The notes below the pieces were generated by a model, which was not told the DNA's origin, did no database searches, and worked only from the letters and a program-made list of their open reading frames with translations. Both the position numbers and the translations under genes were made by a program. DNA of 12,763 bases from Chloroflexota bacterium (GTDB taxonomy: Bacteria; Chloroflexota; Anaerolineae; J102): NCBI GenBank assembly GCA_024276255.1, contig JAJRXO010000629.1, positions 1 to 12,763 of the forward strand. Reading direction: 5' to 3'. Each line of letters starts with the position of its first letter. Positions within the stretch are counted from its first letter, which is position 1. Positions 5,457 through 12,763 of this stretch are shown in pieces.

Positions 5457-8400
5457 GCAAGCGTCAGTTTCCCCCTCCGGCGACAAACCATCTTTGCAAC
5501 TCAGGGGGCTGTTGCCCGTGTTGCAGGAGAGGGCGGCCTTTCGCAAGCTGTGCGTCCAGATCACCGGCGGCCAGATGCCCTCTCACCCCCTGGGTATCCT
5601 GGCCTCGGCTCGCAGCTATGTGGCCGCGGCCCTGGCTGTCAGCCTGCAACGTCCGGTGCTGCTGCTCACGGCGCGGCCTGAAACGGCCCGCCAGCTGGTA
5701 GAGCTATTGCAGGTATGGCTGGGCCCTGATGCCGGGCGGGTGTATCATTTCGCTCCGCCCGAGGCGCTGCCTTTTGAGCGCGTGGTGTGGAGCCGGGAGA
5801 CGCGGCAGGCCAGGCTGGCCAGTCTGGCTGCGCTGGCGCGGTTGCGAAATCCAGGGGGCCAGGATCTGCCGCCGCCCATCGTGGTCAGCCCGGTGCGGGC
5901 GCTGGTGCAGCAGGGGCCTTCGCTGCCGGTCTTTTTGCGCTACCTGCGCCGCCTGCGTTTGCACGACATCATCGATCTGCAAAAGCTGATGGGGCGCTGG
6001 ATGACTGCCGGATATCAGCGTCAGGCTGTGGTGGAAGAAGCAGGCGTGTTCAGCCTGCGCGGGGGCATTATCGACATCTGGCCGCCGAACGAGCCCCTGC
6101 CCGTGCGCATCGAGCTGTGGGGAGATGAGGTCGACAGTATCCGTCGCTTTGATCCCTCGACCCAGCGCAGCATCCCCGGCGCCATCCTGGACGCGGTATG
6201 GATCGGACCGGGGAGCGAGGCCATCCTGGACCGGGGGCAGCAGGCCGCGCAGGCTGTGCAGTCGCTCGATGCCAGTTCCTGCCATCCGCCCGCCCAGTTC
6301 GATCTGGAGCGTGACAGCGATCATCTGGCTGCGGGCACGGCTTTTCGTGGCATGGAATTCTATATCCCGTACCTTTATCATCGTCCTTCCTCCATCATCG
6401 ACTTTTTACCGGATGATGGCTTGCTGCTCATCGACGCGGCCGCGGACGTGGCCGCCACAGCGCTTGATATGGAAGGGCAGGCCACCCAGATCAAGGCTGA
6501 TCTATGCAAGCGCGGGGATCTGCCGCCTGATTTTCGTTCCTCGTCAATACCCTGGCAGCAATTGCGGACACAAATTGAAGAACGGACGCCGATTGTGTTG
6601 GGACAGGGCAAGCTGGACGGGCACACCACCACTGTGGGTTCAGCTGTGGGGAGGTTGTTTCATCCGGGTCCCCGCTGGGGCGGACAGCTGAGACGTGTGT
6701 TGCAACAAACACAGGCGCTGGCGCAGGGGCGCAGTCGGGTGGTGCTGGTCACGCGTCAGGCCAGCCGTCTGGCCGACCTGTATCAGGAGCAGGCCGCCAA
6801 CGACGAGACCATGCCCATGGTGCATGTGCAACATGAGCTGGCGCAGACACCTCCCCCGGGCAGCATCAGTTTGCTGCAGGGCCAGTTCGACGAAGGCTGG
6901 CGTCTGGCCAACCATGATCCGGCGCTCGAGTTTCTGACCGATGCCGAGCTCTTCGGCTGGGGCAAAGCCCGGCGACGGCGCAGTCGCCCGCGGCCAGCCG
7001 CGCCGGAATCCTTTTTCGCCGATATTCATCCCGGTGATTATGTGGTGCATATCGAACACGGCATCGGCCGCTTTGTAGGCCTCACCAAGATCGAGGTGAA
7101 TGGAGTTGAACGCGACTATCTGCATGTTGCGTATGCCCAGTCCGATAAACTGTATGTGCCCGTGCATCAGGCCGACCGCCTGGCCCGTTATGTGGGTCCC
7201 AGCGACGCCAAACCGAAGTTGCATCGTCTGGGCACGGCCGAGTGGGGCCATGTAAAGGAACGGGCGCGGCGTGCCGTGGCCGAGATCGCCGAGGATCTGC
7301 TGACGCTGTATGCCCGGCGGGCGGCGCAGCCCGGCTTTGCCTTCAGCCCCGATTCCGAATGGCAGCAGGAGCTGGAGTCTTCATTCCCCTATATCGAAAC
7401 CGAAGATCAGCTGGTGGCCATCGAGGCGGTGAAGCAGGATATGGAGAGCTCCCATCCGATGGATCGACTGATCTGTGGCGACGTGGGCTATGGCAAGACC
7501 GAGGTGGCCCTGCGCGCCGCGTTCAAGGCCATCATGGATGGTCGCCAGGTGGCAGTGCTGGTGCCCACCACGGTGCTGGCCCAGCAGCATTACAAAACAT
7601 TCCGTGAGCGGTTGCGGGCCTTTCCCGTCGAGGTGCACATGTTGTCGCGCTTCCGCACGCGCAAACAGCAGCAGCAGACCATTGACGGCCTTGCTCTGGG
7701 CACCGTGGATGTAGTCATCGGCACGCATCGTCTGTTATCAAAAGATGTGGAATTCAAGAATCTGGGCCTGCTGATCATCGATGAGGAGCAGCGTTTCGGC
7801 GTACGTCACAAGGAGCGCATCAAGCAATTGCGCACTCAGATCGATGTGCTCACCCTGACGGCGACGCCGATTCCCCGCACATTGTACATGAGCCTGACCG
7901 GCGTTCGTGACCTCAGTACCATCGACACGCCGCCGGAAGAACGCCTGCCAGTGCAAACCACAGTCAGTTTTTACGACGAAACGTTGATTCGCAACGCCAT
8001 CTTACGCGAACTGGATCGCAACGGCCAGGTGTTTTTTGTTCACAACCGCGTGCGGGGCATCGAGCAGATCGCCAATCGCATCCGCAAGCTGGTGCCCGAA
8101 GCCGTGGTGGCGGTGGGGCACGGACAGATGCCCGAGCGTGAGCTCGAGCGCACCATGCTGGACTTTGCCGAGGGCAAGTTCGATGTGCTGGTGTGCACCA
8201 CCATCATTGAAAGCGGCCTCGATATCCCCAATGCCAATACCATCATCATCAATCAGGCCGATACATTTGGTCTGGCGCAATTATATCAGTTGCGGGGGCG
8301 GGTCGGTCGCGGCGCCCAACGCGCCTATGCCTACCTCTTGTACAACAAACACAAACCCCTCTCCGTCGAAGCGCGACGGCGATTGGACGCGCTGCAGGAG

Positions 8401-9042
8401 GCCAGCGAGCTGGGCTCCGGTTTCCGCATCGCCATGCGGGATCTCGAGATCCGCGGGGCCGGTGAGCTGCTGGGCGCCCGCCAGCACGGGCACATTGCCG
8501 CCGTGGGTTTTGATCTCTACGTGCGTTTGCTGGCGCAGGCAGTGGAAGAACTGCGCGACGCGGGCAGGTTGCCGGCCAGCGCCTTTGATGTTGGCGTGCT
8601 GGCCGAGCCGTTGGCTCCCACCGTCCAGCTCGATCTGCCGCTGGTGGCTGGTTTGCCCCATGATTACGTGAGCGATGACGCCCTGCGCTTGCAACTGTAT
8701 CGCCGCGTGGCCAGCCTGAATACGCTGGGTGAGCTGGATGACATGGCGCAGGAGCTGGAAGATCGCTTTGGCCCCCTGCCCGAACAGGTGCACAACCTCC
8801 TGTTTCAGGTCAAGGTGAAATTGCTGAGCGCCCGCGCCGGCGTGCGCGCCATCGGTCGTGATAACGATCAGCTCGTGATTCGCAGCAGGGCCCTGCAAAA
8901 GCTCAATCGTCAGCGTTTGCAGCATCAATTGGGACGCAACGCCCGTGTGGGAAGCGATGCGGTCTGGATCGTCATTGATGATGGGGGGCGCTGGCGCGCC
9001 CACCTCCTGCAATGCCTGGACATCCTCTCCGCCGGCATCTAG
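5449..9042 (+). CDS. mfd: Transcription-repair coupling factor Mfd
   Basis: Mfd is a DNA translocase that removes RNA polymerase stalled at lesions and recruits UvrA for nucleotide excision repair. The product has 1197 residues, slightly longer than E. coli Mfd (1148). The N-terminal UvrB-homology region shows LPFERVVWS and RGGIIDIWPPNEPLPVRIELWGDE split over about residues 105-230. The RNA polymerase-interacting (CarD-like) domain begins near Asp530 (DYVVHIEHGIGRFVGL). The RecG-like motor has Walker A GDVGYGKT at 677-684, DEEQ at 778-781, TATPIPRTLYMSL, then GLDIPNANT and QLRGRVGR of the second motor half and TRG region. The C-terminal TRCF domain includes DYVSDDALRLQLYRR. All key motifs are intact. 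The start ATG at 5449 overlaps the pth stop by 8 bases without its own clear ribosome binding site, implying coupled translation. Confidence 0.97.
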   Translation: MVEQASVSPSGDKPSLQLRGLLPVLQERAAFRKLCVQITGGQMPSHPLGILASARSYVAAALAVSLQRPVLLLTARPETARQLVELLQVWLGPDAGRVYHFAPPEALPFERVVWSRETRQARLASLAALARLRNPGGQDLPPPIVVSPVRALVQQGPSLPVFLRYLRRLRLHDIIDLQKLMGRWMTAGYQRQAVVEEAGVFSLRGGIIDIWPPNEPLPVRIELWGDEVDSIRRFDPSTQRSIPGAILDAVWIGPGSEAILDRGQQAAQAVQSLDASSCHPPAQFDLERDSDHLAAGTAFRGMEFYIPYLYHRPSSIIDFLPDDGLLLIDAAADVAATALDMEGQATQIKADLCKRGDLPPDFRSSSIPWQQLRTQIEERTPIVLGQGKLDGHTTTVGSAVGRLFHPGPRWGGQLRRVLQQTQALAQGRSRVVLVTRQASRLADLYQEQAANDETMPMVHVQHELAQTPPPGSISLLQGQFDEGWRLANHDPALEFLTDAELFGWGKARRRRSRPRPAAPESFFADIHPGDYVVHIEHGIGRFVGLTKIEVNGVERDYLHVAYAQSDKLYVPVHQADRLARYVGPSDAKPKLHRLGTAEWGHVKERARRAVAEIAEDLLTLYARRAAQPGFAFSPDSEWQQELESSFPYIETEDQLVAIEAVKQDMESSHPMDRLICGDVGYGKTEVALRAAFKAIMDGRQVAVLVPTTVLAQQHYKTFRERLRAFPVEVHMLSRFRTRKQQQQTIDGLALGTVDVVIGTHRLLSKDVEFKNLGLLIIDEEQRFGVRHKERIKQLRTQIDVLTLTATPIPRTLYMSLTGVRDLSTIDTPPEERLPVQTTVSFYDETLIRNAILRELDRNGQVFFVHNRVRGIEQIANRIRKLVPEAVVAVGHGQMPERELERTMLDFAEGKFDVLVCTTIIESGLDIPNANTIIINQADTFGLAQLYQLRGRVGRGAQRAYAYLLYNKHKPLSVEARRRLDALQEASELGSGFRIAMRDLEIRGAGELLGARQHGHIAAVGFDLYVRLLAQAVEELRDAGRLPASAFDVGVLAEPLAPTVQLDLPLVAGLPHDYVSDDALRLQLYRRVASLNTLGELDDMAQELEDRFGPLPEQVHNLLFQVKVKLLSARAGVRAIGRDNDQLVIRSRALQKLNRQRLQHQLGRNARVGSDAVWIVIDDGGRWRAHLLQCLDILSAGI

Positions 9043-9124
9043 CGCTAAGTCGAGTCAAGACCGTAGCCCGCCGAACAGCCGACCGGAAGTCGGGCTCTGG
9101 CCGCTCCCCCTGTCCGGATTAAGA

Positions 9125-9164
9125 GGGATAGTGTGGGATAATGTGGGAAAATGAGGGATAGATG
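9125..9164. repeat. Four-copy degenerate decamer tandem repeat
   Basis: Four consecutive 10-base units lie after mfd: GGGATAGTGT (9125-9134), GGGATAATGT (9135-9144), GGGAAAATGA (9145-9154) and GGGATAGATG (9155-9164), followed by a decayed TAGGAAAAAG. GGGA is invariant. The period is close to one helical turn, so the GGGA blocks fall on one face of the DNA. The rest of 9043-9248 contains a small hairpin (CCGAC/GTCGG, 9079-9093) and the overlapping hairpins at 9208-9238. No gene is supported there. Confidence 0.65.
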
Positions 9165-9207
9165 TAGGAAAAAGCTGGACAGCTGTTGGCGGATGAGGGG
9201 TCGTGAG

Positions 9208-9238
9208 TGGCCCGAAACGGGCCAGCCGCAAAGCTGGC
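9208..9238. terminator. Overlapping hairpins between convergent genes, possible terminator
   Basis: Two stems share bases 9221-9224 and so exclude each other. The first is TGGCCCG with loop AAA (9208-9224); the second is GCCAGC/GCTGGC with a 6-base loop (9221-9238). They lie between mfd (plus) and the thiol oxidoreductase gene (minus), where bidirectional termination is expected. No T-run follows on either strand, so intrinsic termination is uncertain. Confidence 0.35.
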
Positions 9239-9248
9239 TGGCGTCTAA

Positions 9249-9938
9249 TTAGTTGGCGAGTTCGTTTTCGATGATGGCTGCCAGTTGATTATAATCGGGA
9301 GGAGCCGGCAACACCTTGCCGTTGACCACGAAGCTGGGGGCTCCCCGCAGGTTGTACGATCGGGCCAGGCGCAGGTTCTCGGCGACCTTGTCGCGGGTTT
9401 GGTGTCCATCCAGGCAGGTATCGAAAGCGGCGATATCGAGTCCCACGCTCTGGGCATAACGAGAAAGGCTGCTGCGATCCAGTCCGCCCAGGTTCTCGTA
9501 GATGTAATCATGGTAGGGCCAGAATGCGCCCTGCACATTGGCGCACTGGCCGGCCTCGGCCGCCAGGGGCGATTGGGCTGTGATGATGGGGAAATCTTTC
9601 CACACAAACTGCACCTGATCCCCGAAACGCTTCTCAATTGCTTGCTGGATACTGGCATTGTGCCAAGCCCGACACGAGGGGCAGCCAAAATCGCTGAACT
9701 CCAGGATCTGTACCGGGGCGCTGGCGGGGCCCACCACCGGATCGGGGATATCCTGCAGCGCCGGGGCCTTACCGGCGTTGGCATTCCAGATCACGAAAAC
9801 GATCAGCAACAGACCGGCTACACCGAGCACGCTATAGAGCAGGCGGCGTCTCTGCCGGGCTTTGGCCTTGGCGAGCTGTCGTTTGCGCTGGCGCGAAGCG
9901 CGTTGTGGATCTTTTTTACGTTTTTTGCTCATAGACAA
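9249..9938 (-). CDS. Membrane-tethered DsbA-family thiol oxidoreductase
   Basis: This 229-residue protein probably makes or rearranges disulfides outside the membrane. Residues 1-32 are very basic (many Lys/Arg), followed by one hydrophobic helix at about 33-51, which gives an N-in signal anchor. The thioredoxin-like domain then begins around residue 66 (VVGPASAPVQILEFSDFGCPSC). The redox motif is CPSC, Cys86-Cys89, and the cis-proline loop is GAPSF (Pro201). A second cysteine pair, Cys132 and Cys175, is placed as in BdbD-like proteins and may form a structural disulfide. The helical insertion includes FWPYHDYIYEN, typical of the DsbA/Thioredoxin_4 group. An AAGGAG lies 6 bases before TTG 9938 but 12 before ATG 9932, so the TTG may be the true start; the ATG would give 227 residues. 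No partner DsbB or VKOR is visible nearby. The in vivo direction (oxidase or isomerase) is not decided. Confidence 0.9.
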   Translation of the reverse strand: MSMSKKRKKDPQRASRQRKRQLAKAKARQRRRLLYSVLGVAGLLLIVFVIWNANAGKAPALQDIPDPVVGPASAPVQILEFSDFGCPSCRAWHNASIQQAIEKRFGDQVQFVWKDFPIITAQSPLAAEAGQCANVQGAFWPYHDYIYENLGGLDRSSLSRYAQSVGLDIAAFDTCLDGHQTRDKVAENLRLARSYNLRGAPSFVVNGKVLPAPPDYNQLAAIIENELAN

Positions 9939-9944
9939 TGAAAT

Positions 9945-9950
9945 CTCCTT
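9945..9950 (-). promoter_or_regulatory. Ribosome binding site deciding between TTG and ATG starts
   Basis: On the minus strand AAGGAG (9950-9945) ends 6 bases before TTG at 9938 and 12 bases before ATG at 9932. Usual spacing of 5-9 bases favours the TTG. The alternatives differ by only two residues. Confidence 0.55.
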
Positions 9951-10160
9951 GCATGATGGCGGGGGTTTCTGTGTTTAGATGAGATTGGCGGGGAATTTGT
10001 TACGGCATGGCCCTGGTTTTTGTCTCTGATTTTCGGGCGTCCTGATGATGCGAAAAACATGGCTCTGTTTAATCGTCGACTCTATTGGCCAGGGAGGTTG
10101 GCGAGCCGTATTCAGAGACCGCGGCCCGTACCGTAATCATGTTTTTTCGGACACCTTAAC

Positions 10161-10189
10161 TTGCGATCTGACCCGAATCAAACTAAAAT
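10161..10189 (+). promoter_or_regulatory. Candidate sigma70-type promoter for the repeat protein and rplY
   Basis: TTGCGA (10161-10166) and TAAAAT (10184-10189) are separated by exactly 17 bases and match the -35 and -10 consensus at four and five of six bases. Transcription would begin near 10196, about 36 bases before the ATG at 10233. This also argues against a TTG start at 10161 for the downstream frame. The remaining divergent spacer (9939-10160) holds no other element that I can support. Confidence 0.55.
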
Positions 10190-10232
10190 AAGGGGCTGTT
10201 GTACTCAAACATCACTTACTCCCTTTACCCTT

Positions 10233-10733
10233 ATGAATTCTGATTCCTTCCATCAGCACGGCACGAACGGTCATACGACGCCCGACCATCTTCATAGCCC
10301 CTACGATCCCGACGGTACCGTCAATGCCGACAAGGTGGAGATATCGCAGGGGAGTGTACAGCATGTGCACGCCAGCGAGGTGCGCATCAATCAGAGCGGT
10401 GCCCAGCGCATCGAGGCTGATGATGTAGTTATCACGCAGAGCGGCGCCGGCCTGATCACTGCCTCTACAGTCAGAGTCAAGGAAAGCGGCGCCGGCTTAA
10501 TCCTGGCCGAGCGCACTGAACTGAAAGAGACCTCTGTTGGCTTTATGCTTTGCGATCAGGCGCAGGTCCACAATAGCCGTGTGGCGGTGCTCATTGCCGG
10601 TGAAGTGCAAGGCGATGTACAAACCCTGATTGATGCGAAATCCGCGCTCGTTCTGGGGGCTGCTGCCGGCGTGCTTTTCAGCCTGTTCGGTTGGCTGCTT
10701 GGACGCAATCATACTTCTGATTCAAATAGCTAA
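10233..10733 (+). CDS. Tail-anchored protein of six 15-residue repeats (probable beta-solenoid)
   Basis: I cannot name this 166-residue protein. The N terminus is His-rich (His7, 9, 14, 19, 21). From Ala32 the chain falls into exact 15-residue units with no gaps: 32-46, 47-61, 62-76, 77-91, 92-106 and 107-121, plus a decayed unit at 122-136. The core units follow A-x-x-V-x-[IV]-x-[QE]-S-G-A-x-x-I-x. Alternating hydrophobic residues with a Gly/Ala turn suggest a short-coil beta-solenoid, as in polymer-forming or bactofilin-like folds, although those usually have longer coils. A single C-terminal hydrophobic helix (about 138-157) and a short polar tail suggest tail anchoring. There is no signal peptide. 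ATG 10233 is chosen because the longer frame would start inside the promoter. No Shine-Dalgarno sequence is visible; the upstream bases are pyrimidine-rich. rplY follows 26 bases later, probably in the same transcript. Confidence 0.8.
   Translation: MNSDSFHQHGTNGHTTPDHLHSPYDPDGTVNADKVEISQGSVQHVHASEVRINQSGAQRIEADDVVITQSGAGLITASTVRVKESGAGLILAERTELKETSVGFMLCDQAQVHNSRVAVLIAGEVQGDVQTLIDAKSALVLGAAAGVLFSLFGWLLGRNHTSDSNS
10326..10595 (+). repeat. Six in-frame 45-bp coding repeats
   Basis: The six units begin at 10326, 10371, 10416, 10461, 10506 and 10551 and encode the 15-residue protein repeats. DNA identity is still visible between the middle units: AGCGGCGCCGGC occurs at 10440-10451 and again exactly 45 bases later at 10485-10496. 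Outer units have diverged at DNA level while keeping the protein pattern, which suggests old duplication under selection. Confidence 0.75.
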
Positions 10734-10744
10734 TTATCCATTAT

Positions 10745-10750
10745 GAGGAG
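10745..10750 (+). promoter_or_regulatory. Ribosome binding site of rplY
   Basis: GAGGAG lies 9 bases upstream of ATG 10760, the clearest plus-strand Shine-Dalgarno site in the window. It contrasts with the pth, mfd and repeat-protein starts, which lack one. Confidence 0.7.
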
Positions 10751-10759
10751 CGATAATCC

Positions 10760-11404
10760 ATGGACTATGTGTTAAATGTTGAACCGCGGGCCCATACCGG
10801 CAGCCACGTCAAACAGGTACGTGCGCAGGGTATGGTTCCCGGGGTGATTTACGGGCAGGGCAAGGACGCGGCCCCGATTCAATTCAAGGAAATTGATCTG
10901 GTGCGCTTGTTGCGCCAGGGCGCTGCCAGCCAGTTACTCCAACTGAACGGATTGGGTAAAAACCCCCGGTTCGTCTTGTTGCGCGAAGTGCAACGCCACC
11001 CCACCCGTCGCAGTCTGCTGCACGCCGACTTTTACGAAGTGCAGATGGGCGTTGTCATCAGCACCGAGGTTCCGGTCCATTTCCAGGGCGAATCTTTGGC
11101 CCTGAAAGCCGGGGCGGTGCTCATCCATCATCTAGACGCTATTGAGATCGAGTGTCTGCCCCGCGAGATTCCGGAATCCCTGGTCGCCGATCTGGGCAAA
11201 CTGGAGACCGTGGATGATGTGATCAAGGTTTCGGATCTGCCGATCCCCGAAGGCGTGACCTTGTTGCAGAACCCCGACGATATAGTGGTCAGTCTGGCCA
11301 TTTCCCGCAAGCTGGCCGAAGGTGAAGCCTTCGAAGAGGAAGAAGAAGGCGGTGTTGTGGAGCCGGAACTCCTTTCTACCCGCGAAGAAGAAGAGGAGGA
11401 ATAA
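10760..11404 (+). CDS. rplY: Ribosomal protein bL25 (CTC family)
   Basis: bL25 binds 5S rRNA in the large ribosomal subunit. The 214-residue length indicates the long CTC form: an N-terminal L25 domain (about 1-92, with VPGVIYGQGKDAAPI and HADFYEV) and a C-terminal beta domain (about 93-190, with LKAGAVLIHHLDAIEIECLP split by family-typical spacing and VVSLAI). A highly acidic tail (191-214; runs of Glu) ends the protein, as is frequent in this family. In Bacillus the homologue ctc lies directly upstream of pth and mfd; here it is separated from pth-mfd by the thiol oxidoreductase and repeat-protein genes. It is probably cotranscribed with the repeat protein 26 bases upstream and is followed by a strong terminator. 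Confidence 0.95.
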   Translation: MDYVLNVEPRAHTGSHVKQVRAQGMVPGVIYGQGKDAAPIQFKEIDLVRLLRQGAASQLLQLNGLGKNPRFVLLREVQRHPTRRSLLHADFYEVQMGVVISTEVPVHFQGESLALKAGAVLIHHLDAIEIECLPREIPESLVADLGKLETVDDVIKVSDLPIPEGVTLLQNPDDIVVSLAISRKLAEGEAFEEEEEGGVVEPELLSTREEEEEE

Positions 11405-11436
11405 TCTTCTTTACTTCCTTGCGCTGTAATTGACCG

Positions 11437-11473
11437 ACAGGACCAGGATCGATCTTCCTGGTCCTGTTTTTTT
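11437..11473 (+). terminator. Intrinsic terminator of rplY
   Basis: A perfect 12-bp stem (ACAGGACCAGGA, 11437-11448, pairing with 11456-11467) with a 7-base loop is followed by a run of seven T (11467-11473). It begins 32 bases after the rplY stop. The minus strand has no T-run after the stem, so termination should act mainly on the plus-strand transcript. Confidence 0.9.
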
Positions 11474-11475
11474 GT

Positions 11476-12763
11476 CTACGCCTGGTTACGGGCAATGGCG
11501 GCGCGTATGAAGGCGGCAAAGAGAGGATGGGGTTGGTCGGGCCGGGATTTGAATTCGGGGTGAAACTGGCTGCCCAACATGAAGGGATGATCTTTCAATT
11601 CAGCAATTTCCACCAGGCGTCCGTCGGGGCTGAGACCGCTGAAGACCATCCCCGCCTGTTCGAAATCCTGGCGGAAGGCGTTGTTGAACTCCCAGCGATG
11701 TCGATGACGTTCATGCACAACAGGTACGCCGTATGCCTCTGCGGCCCGGGTGCCCGGCTGTAGCTGGCAGGGGTAGAGGCCCAGGCGCATGGTGCCTCCC
11801 ATATCGACGATGGCGCGCTGATCGGCCATGAGATCGATGACGGGGTAGCTGGTGGTAGGATCAAATTCGGTGCTGTTGGGATTGTCGTTCTGGTACAGGT
11901 GGCGGGCAAACTCGATGCACATCACCTGCATGCCCAGGCACAGGCCCAGATAGGGGACGCCGTGTTCGCGAGCATAGCGGGCTGCCACGACCTTGCCTTC
12001 CACGCCACGATAACCGAATCCCCCCGGCACCACAATGCCATCTGCACTCTGCAGGCGATCCAGACCCCGGCCCTTTTCCAGGTCTTCGGAGCTGATCCAA
12101 TCGATATCCACGTCGTAGTTCTGATCAACGGCAGCATGAAACAGGGCCTCGCGCACGCTCATATAGGCATCTTGCAGTGAGACATATTTGCCCACCAGGC
12201 CAATGCGCAGGTGCGGCTTTTGTTGCAGGATGCGGGACACGAGATCGCGCCAGTCATCCAGCTGTGGTTCATGCGCCGCTAATTGCAGTCGCTCCACCAG
12301 ATAATCGCCCAGACCGTAGCTTTCCAGGGTGAGGGGCACTTCGTAAATGCTCCTGGCCGTCACCAGGGGAATGACTGCCCGCGGTTCCACGTCGCAAAAC
12401 AGGGCGATCTTTTCCCGGACGTCATCCTCCACCGGCACATCGGAACGGCAGCAGATTACATCGGGCTGAATGCCGATGCCGCGCAGCTCCCGCACGCTAT
12501 GCTGGGTGGGCTTGGTCTTCAGCTCGTCGGTGGCGGCCAAATGGGGTAGCAGCGTGAGGTGGATGTAAAGGGTGTTTTCGCGACCGGCGTCCTTGCGCAT
12601 CTGCCGAATGGCCTCCAGAAAAGGCAGGCCTTCGATATCTCCCACCGTGCCGCCGACTTCGATGATGGCCACATCGGCGGCAGTTTCTTTTACCACCATG
12701 CCAATACGGCGCTTGATTTCGTTGGTCACATGCGGGATCACCTGAATGGTGCCGCCCAGATAA
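11476..12763 (-). CDS. pyrG: CTP synthase, 5' end outside the window
   Basis: CTP synthase aminates UTP to CTP using glutamine and ATP, the last step of de novo pyrimidine nucleotide synthesis. About 428 residues are visible; the frame is open to the window edge (YLGGTIQ, then VIPHVTNEI), so roughly the first 110 residues, including the P-loop, are missing. The C-terminal part of the synthetase domain shows EVGGTVGDIEGLPF and KTKPTQHSVRELRGIGIQPD (split here by family-typical residues). The class I glutamine amidotransferase domain has the nucleophile Cys in LGLCLGMQ (codon 11940-11938), ERHRHRWEFNN and the catalytic His-Glu of SQFHPEFKSR. No lesion is visible. It is convergent with rplY, 71 bases apart. 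A GTG at 12741 is an internal Val codon and not the start. Confidence 0.97.
   Translation of the reverse strand, partial: YLGGTIQVIPHVTNEIKRRIGMVVKETAADVAIIEVGGTVGDIEGLPFLEAIRQMRKDAGRENTLYIHLTLLPHLAATDELKTKPTQHSVRELRGIGIQPDVICCRSDVPVEDDVREKIALFCDVEPRAVIPLVTARSIYEVPLTLESYGLGDYLVERLQLAAHEPQLDDWRDLVSRILQQKPHLRIGLVGKYVSLQDAYMSVREALFHAAVDQNYDVDIDWISSEDLEKGRGLDRLQSADGIVVPGGFGYRGVEGKVVAARYAREHGVPYLGLCLGMQVMCIEFARHLYQNDNPNSTEFDPTTSYPVIDLMADQRAIVDMGGTMRLGLYPCQLQPGTRAAEAYGVPVVHERHRHRWEFNNAFRQDFEQAGMVFSGLSPDGRLVEIAELKDHPFMLGSQFHPEFKSRPDQPHPLFAAFIRAAIARNQA

Noticed and set aside
10045..10191. 48-codon plus-strand frame beginning ATGATG before the repeat-protein gene
   Set aside because: No ribosome binding site, mixed composition without domain features, and its 3' end overlaps the candidate promoter at 10161-10189.
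10161..10232. TTG start for the repeat protein
   Set aside because: It coincides with the -35 element of a well-spaced promoter, and the added residues show no repeat or domain pattern.
12739..12741. GTG as the start of pyrG
   Set aside because: The frame continues upstream to the window edge with the conserved YLGGTIQ segment, so this is an internal valine.

Overview
The window looks like a stretch of a Chloroflexota chromosome, probably Anaerolineae or Caldilineae. This is an inference from a GC-rich genome with housekeeping genes, a Thr/Pro-rich stalked surface protein, and filler DNA made of degenerate short repeats; no marker gene proves it. No IS element, phage gene, CRISPR array, tRNA or rRNA is visible.

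Layout. 1-477 is non-coding and built from short degenerate repeats and an imperfect 100-bp palindrome. 478-3757 (minus) is a tightly coupled three-gene operon read right to left: an 8-oxoguanine deaminase-like amidohydrolase, a dihydropyrimidinase/hydantoinase-like amidohydrolase with an unusual internal insertion, and an unrecognised 59-residue helical protein. The joins are ATGA and TAATG overlaps. The pair suggests salvage or breakdown of (oxidised) nucleobases. 3758-4118 is a divergent intergenic region with a candidate promoter for the operon and two related hairpins.

4119-9042 (plus) carries a membrane-anchored Ig-like protein with a Thr/Pro stalk, then pth (peptidyl-tRNA hydrolase) overlapping mfd (transcription-repair coupling factor). 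9043-9248 holds a decamer repeat and hairpins between convergent genes. 9249-9938 (minus) is a membrane-tethered DsbA-type thiol oxidoreductase.

10233-11404 (plus) is a probable two-gene unit: a small tail-anchored protein made of 15-residue repeats (probable beta-solenoid, unnamed family) and rplY (ribosomal protein L25/CTC), ended by a strong intrinsic terminator. 11476 to the window end (minus) is pyrG (CTP synthase), cut at its 5' end by the window edge.

The rplY/pth/mfd set echoes the ctc-pth-mfd neighbourhood of Bacillus, here split and rearranged. The most novel-looking items are the 15-residue-repeat protein, the insertion in the hydantoinase with its coupled 59-residue partner, the octamer/palindrome DNA at the left edge, and the decamer array after mfd. 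No clearly new multi-gene system is evident.
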